Assembly: GCA_023055355.1 (NCBI GenBank)
Contig: JALJCS010000022.1
Span: 9,595,001-9,659,000 of the forward strand
DNA length: 64,000 bases
Direction of reading: 5' to 3'
From: Agelaius tricolor
Lineage: Eukaryota; Chordata; Aves; Passeriformes; Icteridae
Positions 13,795-25,490 of this stretch are shown here, one piece after another. The notes beneath the pieces were generated by a model. The model was not told the origin of the DNA, made no database searches, and saw only the letters and a list, made by a program, of their open reading frames with translations. The number at the start of each line of letters is the position of its first letter. The first letter of the stretch is position 1. The position numbers were made by a program, and so were the translations under genes.

Positions 13795-16700
13795 CATCCT
13801 GATTTTCATGGATTATTTCGGAGGGGTTAAAAAGAGCAGTGAAAACCTCAGGATCTCGCAGACATTGCCATGCCCTCTCTTGCATCCATTTAAAGCAAAT
13901 ATTTCTCTTCCTTGGGATCCTGAAAATGTGTACATTTGACTTCTAAACACAATAGGTGCAATGTTGGAAGCAGTTTTACACAGGTGTGACTCCTTGGGTT
14001 TTGATGGAGATTCTACATATTCATTGGCAGAGGAAGTGAATAAATACTCTGGGGCTTTGAAGACAGAGCTACAACAGGAACTGACAGACAGCAAGTCTTC
14101 TTTTTGAAAGTGAAGCACAGGAATGAATTTAAAATGTGTTTTTATATGTATACATACAGACATGGGGAAAAAAAAAATCACAGAGAGGAAGAGAGAATCT
14201 TTTGTTTTGAAGTCAAAATTCCCTTTACAACCGTGACTGACAATAGCCATCACTTTTGTAAATATTTTAGGAAATCTTGGCACCTGAGTGCATAAAATCT
14301 CTCAGAAATCACTGAGGTGCCTTCATTCTCCTCCCTGTTCCCTCTTCCCCAGAGATTTTCACAAACATTGAGAAAATTAATGTCCAAATATGAACAAAAT
14401 GAGAATAAACTCATCATTGAACAGGACTAAAAGAAAAGGAAATAGCTGATTTAATTAGGTTTTTGGTGATGATTCAGACCAACATAAATCTCAATGAAAG
14501 GACAAAAATAATTACAGGTAATTAATGCCAAAGTATCCAAAGCTAAGGAATTTAGTTAGCCTAGAGCACTGTACATAACACACCCAGTTCTTCTTTCTGA
14601 AGATAACACAGTGCATCCACTAATTTAGGTTATGGAGTTTCTTTTACACTTGTAATTATTTTTAATTCTGACACTTCTTTGGCCAGGAGGGAAGCAGTGC
14701 TGGTAGCATAACGAAGCCAACCTAAAACACAGAAGTTTTTTGTTTTGTTTTTCCTGGAGCTAAAATGGCATGAGTCAAAAACCAAATCAAATCCATCATT
14801 CTGCCACTGGATAGATCAGTATAAAATCTGTGAGATGCAAACAGAGCTGGATTCCATATTTTTTCTGTCTCTGGTTGAGGCTCAGTGGTGTTTCTCAGTT
14901 ATGGTTTTGTTTTTAATGTAGCAAAAAAGCTTCAGTGACCTTTTTTTTTTATATCAGTATTATGGTCAAATTGAAGCTCTGATTTCAAAGATACAATTTT
15001 CATGAAGATCTATTTCATGCACAAACCTTCCAAATTATTTTAAAAGACAAATATTGGAAAGAAAAATAGAATATTTTGCCATTGATAAGAGCTGCAGGAC
15101 CACCATCTGGATGGACTAGACTGAGAGTATGGGTTTAAATGATGGATTTTTATAGTTCAGAAAGAAAAGCATTTTTCCTTGGGTAAGATCCCACTCTATG
15201 TATTTTCCTTTCTTTGGATTGTAGGAAAGTTAATGTCCATAGGTAGGTTTCCCCCTCACCACTTAGGGGGTTTCATAAACCTTATTTTACAGGAAAAAAA
15301 ATATTAGAGTATGGATTAGCTCTTAAATTTCCATATCAGATAACCTACATTTATGCAGGTAGAAAGCAACAAATTTTCAGAGTTTTAAACAACAACTGGA
15401 AAAAGTGAGCACAAAATCTGGGGCATGTTCATTAAAGAAATAAATTCATGACCAGAGCTGGTGCTTTCTTAGTATTTTCTTTGTCCCTTTCTGTGGTATT
15501 TCTCTTCTTGAAAGAAGAATCTTGATGGAACTCCTCCTAATTCAGCTGTGTTTCGGACATGTGTCCTTAGTTATCCACCTAGTGAAATTGTGCATTTTAG
15601 TGAAATCAAATCTGATCTAGAGAAATGGTGTTAGGGAAACTTCTCTGTCTTACCATGAAATGAAATCAGCAGCAGTGAGCCTGTGGGGATATTCAACCTC
15701 AGAGGAGCAAAATGAGCCCTGTCAGTGATGAAGGGGAGATCCCACTTGGTTGTGAATCAACTCAAAGGGGAAGTTTGGGACAGGAGCTAAAAAGCCAGCC
15801 TATGTTTTTGAGGAGTGCTGATTGTGGAATTGTTGCTTTTGTACTCCACAAAACACATGGAAAGGTTCTGCTCCCTGAAGCAGCAGGGCTGGGTGTCCCA
15901 GGAATGTGAGTGACAGGTGGCACAGACAGCAAATTGCCTAAAACAAGGAATCAGGGCCATGGTTTTACAATCTGAACCCAAGCCCGGGTTTGGTTGGTGT
16001 GGCTGGCAGAGCTGGGGCAGGTCCAGCCTGAGTCCCAGGCAGGTGTGCTCCTCTGCTCCCATCCTCACACAGCCCCAGGGGATGTGGAGCAGGGCTCCTC
16101 TGAAGGGTGAGGGGCCTTCCACAGGACCTTGCATGGAGTGGGAGCTCTGCCATTGCCCCCCAGAACTGCTTCTTGCTGTGGGCTGCAGCTGTGCATGGGA
16201 CACTGCAGCCCCAGGGCTTCTGCAGCACCTTCTGCAGCTCCTGCATCCAGGCTTTGGCCCTTCAAAAAACCTCCTTTTCTCACTTCTGCCCCAAAAGTCC
16301 TGGCAGAGCTCTCTCCTGTTCCCCATTGACAGCAAGAGCAGTGGGTGCAGAGCTTTCAGCCCCCAGTCCCTCCTGATGGCACCAAGACTGCTGTAACTCA
16401 TCTGTGACAGCACCAGGGTTCCTGAGAGGGAGACAAACCACCCAAGAGTGGGTGATTTTGATATTTACTCCTGGAGATAAAAAGCTGCCCATGCTTGGCA
16501 GCTCTGAGGAAATATTTTCCATGCTGAAAACCTCCAAAGGGAGTCAGGAGCACAGGCAACCCACAGAATGAGCCCTGGCACAGCACAACTAAAGGCCACC
16601 AAAAATCAGAATATTCAGTGCACAGGGGCACAACAGGAAAAGCTCTCTGTGGCCAGGCATTCAGCAAGTTCCCAGCTCTGCAATATGGCCAAAATTCACT

Positions 16701-17600
16701 GTGTTTCTGGGACAGGTGGTGGAGGTTTGTTCCCAAATCCCAGCAAAGGGAAACCCTACGTGAACATCCTCGTACCCCATTCTTTCACACCAGAAGCTGT
16801 GTAATTAAGCATATCCATTAAGGGGGCCACAAAATATGAAGTAATGAACTCCATCTCTCTGGAGACTAGTACTTCACTGGGTAAAATTAATGGGATTGTG
16901 AAAGCAGCCATTGCCTGAGAGGAGCAGCCATTTTATGGATCTTTTATTATTTAGGAAAGCAGCTCCAAATCTTTCCCTTCAACTTGTGGAAGAGTTGACT
17001 TCTGTTTTGAGAGGGACTCCTGTTTTGACCATCTAAAAGTCAATGCCTACTTTTAAAATTTAGTCTTCACTTTAGAAAATGGCAGTTAAATAAAGATGTT
17101 CCCCTCCCTTTGTTATGAATATGATTTTTAAAGCCTTCCTGCATCAGAATTTAGGCACAAACTGAGCAAAATACAAAACCGCAGAACATGCAAATAAATC
17201 AATCATTCCCATGTTATATATCTTCAGAATATGATCCAAAAGTAATTCTGGGTGTAGTTTTCAAACTTCAGCATTGCATAAACTAAATACCCTGCAGCAC
17301 AATTGGACTGACATGAATTACAAAGTAAAATAAATACACATTGGGATGTGTCTTTTGTTCCTGTTATTTTACTTTTCCTTTTGCCTTTCAAAAGTTATAT
17401 TAGAGCCCATAATACTTGATAACTAAAAATCAGAAAGGTCATTTAGAAGAGGGAAGTAATTTAATTTTGTACTGTAGATTTCTAACATGCACCTATGGAA
17501 ATGTTCTTGCCTATCCCAGTGATTTCCCTCCCCTCAAATATTTAAGCAAGGGTAGGGCATGCCTGAAAGATGCATGTAAGAGCTGTTTTAATAAAGAATT
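13795..17600. other. Non-coding stretch with a GC-richer patch, no gene seen
   Basis: The block is mostly AT-rich with short A and T homopolymers (for example 14167 and 14941). From about 15900 to 16400 the DNA is clearly richer in G and C, and overlapping open frames appear on both strands, the longest 208 codons on the minus strand at 15787-16413. CpG is nearly absent there, so it is not a CpG island. I recognise no protein in any frame and take the frames as chance. Confidence 0.6.
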
Positions 17601-17639
17601 TAACCTCTGACTTTTACAAGCAGAGATTTGATTTCTAGA

Positions 17640-18000
17640 TATGAGTTCTTTGCCTGCTTTTCAGTAAATTTTTCTTTACAGTCATTTGGAAAACTGTACC
17701 CAAGTCTTTATTGTGCACGACACTTGGAGTTCTTTTTTATTGACTTCGGCTGCTTCTTGCCAGAGTCAAAAGGTTGGAAGCAAGGCCACTGGCATGGGAA
17801 GAAATGTGTAAAGAACATAAAAACTCCTTCAGCTGGAAATACGAGAATTGAAATGAAATAAAAGAAATGAAGCAGAATAAAATGAACTTTTCCCTTTTCG
17901 TGGTCGTGTTTACTTCCCAGGCAGTAATGACAGACCCAAACGAAGCTCTCTGCCGTGGGAAGGTGCAGGGATTTCTGTGCATCCAGCACTTTTCTTGGCT
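17640..18000. other. Possible conserved non-coding element
   Basis: The stretch keeps several CpGs (near 17718, 17747, 17841, 17899-17905, 17941 and 17954) in a neighbourhood where CpG is otherwise rare. It lacks simple repeats and transposon sequence. From 17884 to 17913 a pyrimidine-rich run ends in TTCCCAG, and GTGCAG follows at 17961, so a 47-base exon-like segment could be read at 17914-17960. No long protein frame supports it. I think a conserved enhancer-like element is somewhat more likely than an exon, but this rests on composition alone. Confidence 0.2.
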
Positions 18001-18988
18001 AGCAGGGTCTTGGGATTCAGCCACATATCCTGGATGTGAACAGGAGGGAGATCTTTATCTCAGCACCCCTCACTTCTCAACCTTTTTCTCCACTTTTAAT
18101 TCCTCACAGTTGTTTCGGTTCCCTTCAGGGCCTTCCACCTCAGTTTCCCCCTTTTTGTTCTCCCTTTTTCCTTTTTTCTGAATTCATGTTGGCTATCTGA
18201 AGGTTTGAATTATTTGAGGATTTATTGTAGGATTATTTCTGTATTAGCCTACTTTTAAATTACTGATTTAACTTATATATAGGAAAATACAAGTTCACAT
18301 CCCCTCAGTTCTATCCAAGCAGGAAAACACAAAACTTTACAGGGATTTTGTTTTACCAGCTCTCATTCTTTCCTCATGTAGGAGATGAGAAGAGGGATCT
18401 GATGACTTCTTAGCAATGCCAAAAATCTCAGCTTTTGTTTGCTCAGTTTTTCTTAGTGTGGCCTCAGGTTTGCAAATGCACCAAACCACAAACCCACAGT
18501 TCAGTTTGCAAAGGCAAGAGCACAGGATTTAACATTGATAGACAAACAAATATTTTATGTATTTCTACTATATCATTACTTGGCTTAGGAAGTAAAAAAA
18601 AAGAAAAAAAAAACCACCAGCAGCTTTCCAGGCAAAATTAGACAAAAGTGACAAGTGTCACCTGTGTTCATAGTGAAATCAAACCAGACTATGAGTTTCA
18701 TATTGTTCTAAAAGAAAACCAAAATAATCTGTATCTGACTCATTGAAAGAATTGAATTGACACAAAATCTTGCTGTTGCAGAACTCACCCATGATATTCA
18801 TCACCTTGGAATATATTCAGGCTGGCAAACCTGGAAAGGGACAACATAAGCAGAATTACAGAGTTTTATTTTCCTGTTATTACTCTTTGTGTCTTGGAGA
18901 TCTTTCTGATTTATAAAAATGCCTGTACATTCTTACAAATAAGTGTACCTGGACCAATTACTCAAGGCAAAGCTGCATTGATAAGTTT
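18001..18988. other. Non-coding stretch, no gene seen
   Basis: This is pyrimidine-rich at about 18070-18180, then AT-rich. An A-rich run lies at about 18594-18612. No exon, RNA gene or transposon is recognisable. Confidence 0.65.
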
Positions 18989-19039
18989 GTTATTTATATT
19001 TGTTATTTATATTTATTATTTATATGATTATTTTTAATG
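18989..19039 (+). repeat. AT-rich minisatellite, 13-bp unit
   Basis: About four units of roughly 13 bp follow each other. The first two (18989-19001 and 19002-19014) are identical, GTTATTTATATTT. The next two are degenerate. Confidence 0.8.
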
Positions 19040-20887
19040 AACAGGTTGGTGAGAAATCAGCTCCCTCAAATACCTTCACACTAAACTATCCAGTCTAGCC
19101 ACACCCTAACAGAACAAATATGAAGAGTATAAAATAAATTATAAAAGCAATTTTTGACACTGACCATGTCTCTCCTGCAGAATGGCATTTCTTTGGGCCA
19201 GCAATTCAGGAGCAGCTTCTGTTCCTCCTCCCCTCACACACACACTTCTAGGGGGGAGCAGGAAAAGCAGAAACAGCTGCTGTGAAGCTGGAGAGGATAT
19301 GGATGGCACTCAGAAATTTAAAATGATGTTATTCCCTTCTCAGGCTGTGCAAGGTGCTGTTCAACCTGGTGAATCCTTGAAGGCAAGGCTCAATCCTCTT
19401 CCCATGCTGCATAAGGTAAGAAAAATAATAAGACAATGAGGACAAAAAAAACCCCCAAGAAACAGTGAGAAAAGACAAAACCCAGTGGGACAAAATCTAA
19501 GAGGTTTTCTGTCCAACAGAAGCCTTTTCCATGCTGTTGTGAGGGATTTTATGCTTCAAGAAATGTGGATTTGTCTGCACTGGCTTCTGCTGTGCTGTAT
19601 CATGGGATGACTGTTGTTGCTCATCCAGGAGTAAATCCTTGACTAGAGAGGTTTAAAAAGTAATGTAAAACTTTATGCAACAATAAATAAGACTGCAAGG
19701 TTGAAACCTAAAACTTTTAGAGACAAGAGAAATCAGAACTCTCTCAGTCATTTTGGAGTGGTAAACCTAAAAATAACACCTCACAAAGGGCTGCTCTGTT
19801 TTCTTTTTTTCTTTTTTCCCCCCCCTTAGAATGAAAACATTCCATTTAAAATTAACTTGTTTTGACTGAGCAATACAAAGGTAAAACATGAAAACAAAAT
19901 AGTCAGCGTTTGGCAGCGGTGTTTCCAGCTGAAACTCCTGTAAATATTGCCCAGGCTGGATTTGGGAAGCAGGCTTGGGGAGGTTTGTCCCTCCTGCTCA
20001 GCTCAGCTCAGCTCCCATAGCAGTGGTGGCTGCTGGAAAAACAAACTGGATTTTGCTGCGCACAGGCACCCAGCCAAACTGCACCTGGAAAAGGAAAAGA
20101 ACACTTTAAAAGGGAAATTCATGCAATCCACAAGCACAGGGCCCTGCAAGCAGCACCACCAGAGATCAGGTGGTAAAATGTGTGTAGGGGAAAAGCAGAG
20201 TGAGCAGTAATATCATTATTTAAGTACAGTGAGGAGCTTCATCCCACAGGGTCCAGAGTGCCATAAAATATGATTAACATTAATAGAGTTAAAGAGAATT
20301 TGTGTCTTTCAAGACAAAAAATTCATGCTCTTACAACCATAGCCTTAGGATTTTGATAGGAAAATGAAAGACTGGAAGTAGAATGACTTATGTGAAGATT
20401 CCTTTGTTGGAGTCAGTGACATCTAATAGCCCAAGGAAGAATGAAAACTGCATTTTAATGAGAAATAATTTATCATATTAGACAGGGGGAAAGAGAAAAT
20501 AAACCTTCTTAAAAAAAAAAAAAAAGAACCATGGAAATTAAAATACATAAATTGAAAAGAATGTGATTTCCTGGGAGAAAAACAAACTGTGTTTGGGTTT
20601 TTTGCTTGCTTGGGTGTCGTGATTTTTTAAAAGAGGAGTAATTGTATCATTTTGCATTTTAATACTGGTTAGTTCTCCATGTCCCAAGCAAATGGCTGGA
20701 ATTCTGCACAGAAAACACAACTGAAATGGAAGGGTTCATTCCTACAGAGATGTAGTTGTGTGTAGGGTATTTTTTGCTCAAAGACCGATAAAAAGCAAAC
20801 TGAATATGCAATGAATAAATGAAAGTGAAGAAAGGTCTTTTGTACTCTTGATTTATCTTTACATTAAATGTTGTTTTTTTTTCCAAG
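19040..20887. other. Non-coding stretch, no gene seen
   Basis: This is unique, mostly AT-rich sequence. A 15-base A run lies at 20511-20525. Open frames are short and unrelated to anything I know. Confidence 0.65.
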
Positions 20888-20989
20888 AAGCGGATGTAGC
20901 ATCAGTTACAGCTCTATCTGAATATTCTCACATTTTTGTAGAGGAGCCAAAGAATATACAGTTTATAGAAATCTCCAGAACTGCTTCAG
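20888..20989 (+). CDS. Candidate internal exon of an unidentified gene
   Basis: A long T-rich tract (about 20869-20882) ends in CCAAG at 20887, a usable but non-canonical AAG acceptor. The segment ends in CAG followed by GTGAGA at 20990, a near-ideal donor. Between them are 102 bases, a multiple of three, open in the frame that reads ADVASVTALSEYSHIFV and then EEPKNIQFIEISRTAS, phase 1 at both ends. A phase-symmetric exon can be skipped or inserted without breaking a frame. I do not recognise the protein. There is no signal peptide or membrane segment. A chance open frame of 34 codons next to good splice signals is quite possible, so this is only a candidate. Confidence 0.25.
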
Positions 20990-21165
20990 GTGAGATGACA
21001 GATACAGCTACAACTTCCTACCCTGAGCTCCCCCTCTGCCTGACAGCCAAAGCAAGCAGCACAAAATGGGAAACAAATCAAAACAAAACAAAGCAACAGA
21101 TGGATTCACAGCTGCACTTTGTATTCAGGAAGGTAGAATGACAAGAAATGCTGGCCAGTCTGTGC

Positions 21166-21230
21166 TGAAACTCCCGCAGCATTAAAGGGAAACTCAGTTT
21201 CACTGCGTCAAGCGCGACCGAGGCTTTCAT
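21166..21230. promoter_or_regulatory. CpG-dense patch with an inverted GAAAC/GTTTC motif
   Basis: Five CpGs fall within about 50 bases (CCCGCAG, TGCGTC, AGCGCGACCGAGG), in contrast with the CpG-poor surroundings. Just before them GAAACTCAGTTTC forms an inverted repeat, and GTTTCACT resembles half of an interferon-stimulated response element. The patch is far too short to be a CpG island. A regulatory role is inference. Confidence 0.2.
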
Positions 21231-21298
21231 TCTCTAACAGAAATACTTATTATAACTGCAAAAAACAATCTAAAAAAATGTATTTCTTTAAAATGGCT

Positions 21299-21494
21299 TC
21301 ACACTGAAAGGTTTAAATTAGATATTGGGAAGAAATTTCCCCCTATGAGGGTGGGCAGGCCCTGGCACAGGTGCCCAGAGCAGCTGGGGCATGGATCCCT
21401 GGCAGTGCCCAAGGTTGGATGGAGCTTGGAGCAGCCTGGGACACTGGAAGATTCTTTAATCCCTTCCACCTCAGCCATTCTGTGATCCTGTGAC
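21299..21494 (+). mobile_element. CR1 LINE, 5'-truncated 3' end
   Basis: The sequence runs through the standard CR1 3' landmarks in order: TTAGATATTGGGAAGAAATT, the GGGTGGGCAGGCCCTGGCAC block, the GCCCAGAGCAGCTGGGGCATGG block, GATCCCTGGCAGTGCCCAAGG, GGTTGGATGGAGCTTGG, and the terminal CCATTCTGTGATCCTGTGA, which is the ATTCTGTG-type 8-bp tail. CR1 is the dominant LINE of birds and is usually truncated at the 5' end, as here. The copy has many substitutions and cannot encode protein. The motifs place it on the plus strand. Confidence 0.87.
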
Positions 21495-22650
21495 ACTGGA
21501 CTTCAAAACACGATTTTTAGGGAACTGGGTTAAATTTTCTTACACAAATATTTATCCAGAGATGGAATCCAAAGCTCCTCTCTCCCTGCTGAGTGGTTCT
21601 TTGCCTGTAGCAATTTTTGGGGATTTTTCCAGGCCTGAATGTGGAATCTACAAACATCAGAGTTTATGTTGTACTCAGGACAGGGTTACTCAATTCAGGA
21701 CACTTCAGTGCATAAAAAGAAATACTGCTTCCTAATTTTAGCATGGAATCCTGGTGTAGGTGGGAATATCTTGGTTGACTTCATCAGGGTTTGGAACAAA
21801 TTGTTGAGAAAAGTATGGGATGGCAGTGAGGAATGAGCCTACAGAATCCTTGACCTGCAGCACATATAGGTTGAAGGGTTTTGCTAAACCAAATAACAAT
21901 TTTAATTTAATCTCCACTAGAAAAATAGGAAAAATGAAATGCATGCCATATGGTGAAAATATGTTAAGCTTCAAAGAAGTAGGAATCATTAAGTACAACT
22001 ATGAAAAGGGGTTTTTAGGTTTGAATGGTATGCCAGTTTCAGTATAATAAAATATACATATATAATCCTATTAAAGCCTCATTTGAAAAAAAATAAAAGG
22101 ATTCCTTTGAATAATGCAAAATCTTAGGTCACATTTTTTTGCCTGTATATTTATTTTCATTTTAACCAAGGCTGCTATAGTGGGAGAACATGGTTTAATT
22201 TTCAGGGCACATCCACTGTTTCAATTTTTTTACACAGGTAACATCAACATGAACTAGGCTTTGAAGACAAAGAAATGAGAACTGAAACCCATATACTCAT
22301 AAATAGTGAGCCACTCCATAACCAAAAGGAATATTAAAACCAAAGCTGCACCAAGGACTCCCCTATCTTTTCCCCAACTGCACGGTGTAGAAATTGAGGC
22401 AATAAAAAGGAAAACCTGAGCCTCCCACTGCCTTTCCAGCTCCACTGTTCTCACTGAGAATCCAGATCAAGGAGCCCTGTGAATAATTCTGGTAAAAATA
22501 CTGCAAGGGGCTTGCCAAAATACAGTCCCACACACTAAATACCCACATTCCAACACTCACAGTGCCCTCCCTAAAATCCCCCACCAGAAAAGGGCAGATA
22601 GGCACAGGAATGCTCATGGAAACCTAAAGGACAAGGAAAATGGTGTGAGA
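21495..22650. other. Non-coding stretch, no gene seen
   Basis: This is AT-rich sequence with no recognisable exon. A TA-rich run lies near 22050-22065. I cannot assign any of it to a transposon with confidence. Confidence 0.6.
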
Positions 22651-22654
22651 AGGG

Positions 22655-22813
22655 CCACAGCTTGTAGGAACTCAGCACATCGCTCCCGATGTCCAGAGAT
22701 GCCAGGAGAACCCCTGGGGGTCTCAGAAATCCTGGAATGTTGCCAAGAGTGCTTGGTGGCTTGATTTTGATCCATCCACAGAAGTGACAGCAGTTTGAGG
22801 ACATGAGAATCAC
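22655..22813 (-). repeat. Possible fragment of an interspersed repeat
   Basis: The stretch around 22670-22770 contains CATCGCTCCCGATGTCCAG and CCCCTGGGGGTCTCAG. Its style reminds me of LTR-type repeats of songbirds, probably read on the minus strand. I cannot define its ends or family. It directly precedes the LTR that begins near 22821, so it may be an older insertion or a neighbouring piece of the same element. Confidence 0.25.
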
Positions 22814-22820
22814 TTTAGAG

Positions 22821-23280
22821 TGAAGGGTGTAAAAGGGACACGTTTAGAGGGTGAAATATAAACTTTAAGGTTTTTGGTACAGGGGGGTTATGGAGACAAG
22901 ATGGAGGGATCAGGGCGTGTCTCGTCCTTCTTCTTTCTTCTTCTTGTCTTCCATCTCCTGTGGTGATGTTGGCACTTGGGGATTGGTTTATGGTGAAGGT
23001 GCACTTGCCAACATGGGTGAAAAGTATTGGAAAATAAAGGTAAATATCATGTACGTAGATTTTAGTATAAAAAGACACGACCGCCTCGTGGGTGGTCAGA
23101 GTGCCCTTGGCTGCCTTGCAGATCAGACCTCTGTTGGGCAGACAGAAAATTTTGTAGATAAGAAACAATAAACAATCTGAAGATCGAAAAGCTGAAGAGT
23201 CCAGACTCGTCCTTTGAAACGCGGGGCACCCAAGAACCGCCCTACCCGTGTGGGGCAGAGACAGACAGACAGACCCGACA
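22821..23280 (+). mobile_element. Endogenous retrovirus LTR, solo or truncated
   Basis: In order on the plus strand there are a candidate TG start (22821), a pyrimidine-rich TTCTTC block (22926-22951), a TATA box TATAAAAAG (23066-23074), a polyadenylation signal AATAAA (23167-23172), and a CpG-rich R/U5-like part ending at a candidate CA (23280). TATA and AATAAA about 100 bases apart, inside a compact block with retained CpGs, is the normal layout of a retroviral LTR. No primer-binding site or gag/pol/env sequence follows, so it is a solo or broken LTR. I could not find a clean target-site duplication, so the ends are approximate. It resembles songbird LTRs, but the exact family is not certain. 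Confidence 0.65.
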
Positions 23281-25363
23281 ACAGCTGATGGCAGAGAGGA
23301 GCTGCAGCCCTCTGCAACTCTTGGAGTGGTTTCTTACAAGGTCCCTTTGAGTGCAGGACCTTTTTAGAATTGTTTGGGGTTTGTTTCTCCCCCAACACTA
23401 AATATCACGAGCAAAGCACTCACTGTTCTTGATGATTCCTGTTATTTATTCTCACGAGGTGAAGCAGGGACACCTCAAACAGAACAAATTGCTGTGATAC
23501 AGCTGACCAACACACAGAAATATCAGCTCTGTCCCAAGCATTTTACAGGGTAATTTCTCATTTTCATTGGAAGATCAGAGATCCACCTCCACATTAACCT
23601 CCAGGGCTTCATTTCCCAAGCTGCTGGAAGTGTTACTGAACAGCAAAGCTTCCTCCTCCTTCTGGAGCTTCAGCCCATAATAAACATGAGAAATATACTT
23701 CAAGATAAGGCAGTGCTTCTTCCTTTTTGTTTTTATCTGCTCTGTCAGTGATTCCATCACTATGGCCACATTTCTGACACCGCTTTTCCTTAGGTTTGGG
23801 TTTGGGATGATTTAAGAGGTTTGCAGTTTTACCCAGTTTCTAGAAGATTCTCTTTGAGCACATTTGGTGCTCTTTAGATTCAAGTGACTGCAGAAGTGCA
23901 AAATGTTATCATTTATTTATTTATCACTGCTGTTAAATAACAAGGTTGACAGATAGAAAATCCTCCAGGAAATAGCATCTGTGCTTCTCTCCCTCAGCAT
24001 GCACCAAACAAAGAGCTGCACTGTTTGTCCCAGCAGCACAAAAAGGCCAAGTTCCTAAAAGTTCAGTCAAAATTTTGGCTTTCCAAATTTTCAAAAGTGT
24101 CTCTCAAATATTGATTTTGGTGGTTTACTTCCCACAGGATGTGCTGTTTATTTAGATAAGTGCACTCAGAGAGCTTGTGTGCATGTTGCTGTTTTAGGGG
24201 TGGCTTTTGCTTGGATTTTTTTTTTATTTTTTACCTTTTTGCTGTTTGATGACACCTGCTTTCATGCACAACCATTTTCTTTGATCCATTTGGAGCTGAG
24301 CATTTTGCACAGGGAAAAATGGTTTTGGCTGTGTATGATATTCTGCATGACATTTTAAACAGAGAGGGGAAAGACTGAACATCCACAGGTGATGGAGGTA
24401 TCTAGAAGATAAACGTAATCAGGAACTATCAGATAAAATGAAATATTAGCTGGGTGCTGCAACCAACCTCCCATGTGATTCATAGCATTCAGTTTTCTTG
24501 TTCTAAAAAACCTTACAAATTCCCCATAGACAGTGTGCAGGATCGTGTTTTACACAGTGCTGAAAAAAGCTCCCCTTTTTTACACTGTCCTTTGTGATTA
24601 ATAACATTAAACTGTATTCATCCAGGAATACTTCACCTCCAATAGCCATAATTGGAAAATCCATGGAAAAAAATGTCACCATTGTCCTGCATAGAGAAAT
24701 GTCAGCCAGCAGCCAAAATTGCCCTGAACAACAGCTTCCCACAAGGGTTAAAGGAGCTATAAAAAGCACTGCTCAGACCTTCTGACACCCTATTAATTAG
24801 CTCCTTCTGTGGATGTGTTGTATGAACTTTGTAGGGTCATACAATAAATAAGAATAAAATCTCAAGACTTGCAGTTTGCCAGCTCGTTGTGATTTACCCA
24901 CTGGTAAAGCAGAATATCAGTGGAGTCTGTTTTTTGGGGAAGTGCCTGCTCCAGTCCCCATTTTGCTTCACTGGGTGTTTAGGATAAGAAAAGAACACCA
25001 TGAGTTTCTAGATAAAGTATGTAAACTACTGATCTGAATACACAAAACAATCTCTTAGGGAATTAGCAGATTAGAGGGGGTAAAAAATAGCAGCCAAAAA
25101 TTAATGGCAATTAGTGTTAAAGACTAAATAAAGCTAAGGAGAAGGAAATGTGCTGACACTCTGGACTACTGCTGATATTTCCCACACACTCCACTGCTGA
25201 TGGGAAACTCCTGCATTTGCTTATAAATTCACTCTCTATAGCCTAAATAATATAGAGAGCAAGCTCTGAAATGCATTGCTTCTATGAGGATCACAGCAGC
25301 TAAAAAAGCCCCAAATATGACTCAATTTTAAATTCATTTTACAAAGGCTGTGAATTATTTGAC
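23281..25363. other. Non-coding stretch, no gene seen
   Basis: The first 120 bases (to about 23398, ending CCCCCAACA) may still belong to the LTR or to another interspersed repeat. After that I see AT-rich unique DNA with small simple runs, such as the ATTT repeat at about 23911-23924 and a T run at about 24219-24235. No exon is recognisable. Confidence 0.55.
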
Positions 25364-25490
25364 TTTCTTTCCTTTCCTTTCCTTTCCTTTCCTTTCCTTT
25401 CCTTTCCTTTCCTTTCCTTTCCTTTCCTTTCCTTTCCTTTCCTTTCCTTTCCTTTCCTTTCCTTTCCTTTCCTTTTCCTTTTCCTTTTCT
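25364..25490 (+). repeat. (TTTCC)n pentanucleotide microsatellite
   Basis: About 21 perfect CCTTT units run from 25371 to about 25475, followed by three expanded units with an extra T. On the minus strand it is a GGAAA array. The stop-free pentamer creates a Lys-Gly-Lys-Glu-Arg open frame on the minus strand that is not a gene. Confidence 0.97.

Noticed and set aside
15900..16400. Possible CpG island/promoter
   Set aside because: The patch is GC-rich but has almost no CpG dinucleotides, so it fails as an island.
15787..16413. 208-codon minus-strand open frame in a GC-rich patch
   Set aside because: Frames are open on both strands over the same bases, CpG is almost absent, and no known protein is recognisable.
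17914..17960. 47-base exon between TTCCCAG and GTGCAG
   Set aside because: The donor is weak and the segment is too short and without frame support to list as an exon.
22254..22820. Internal retroviral sequence upstream of the LTR
   Set aside because: No polypurine tract lies before 22821 and no gag, pol or env motif is recognisable. Only a vague repeat-like piece could be noted.
23066..23074. TATA box as a host gene promoter
   Set aside because: It sits inside an LTR-like block, at the expected distance from AATAAA, so it is better explained as the LTR promoter.
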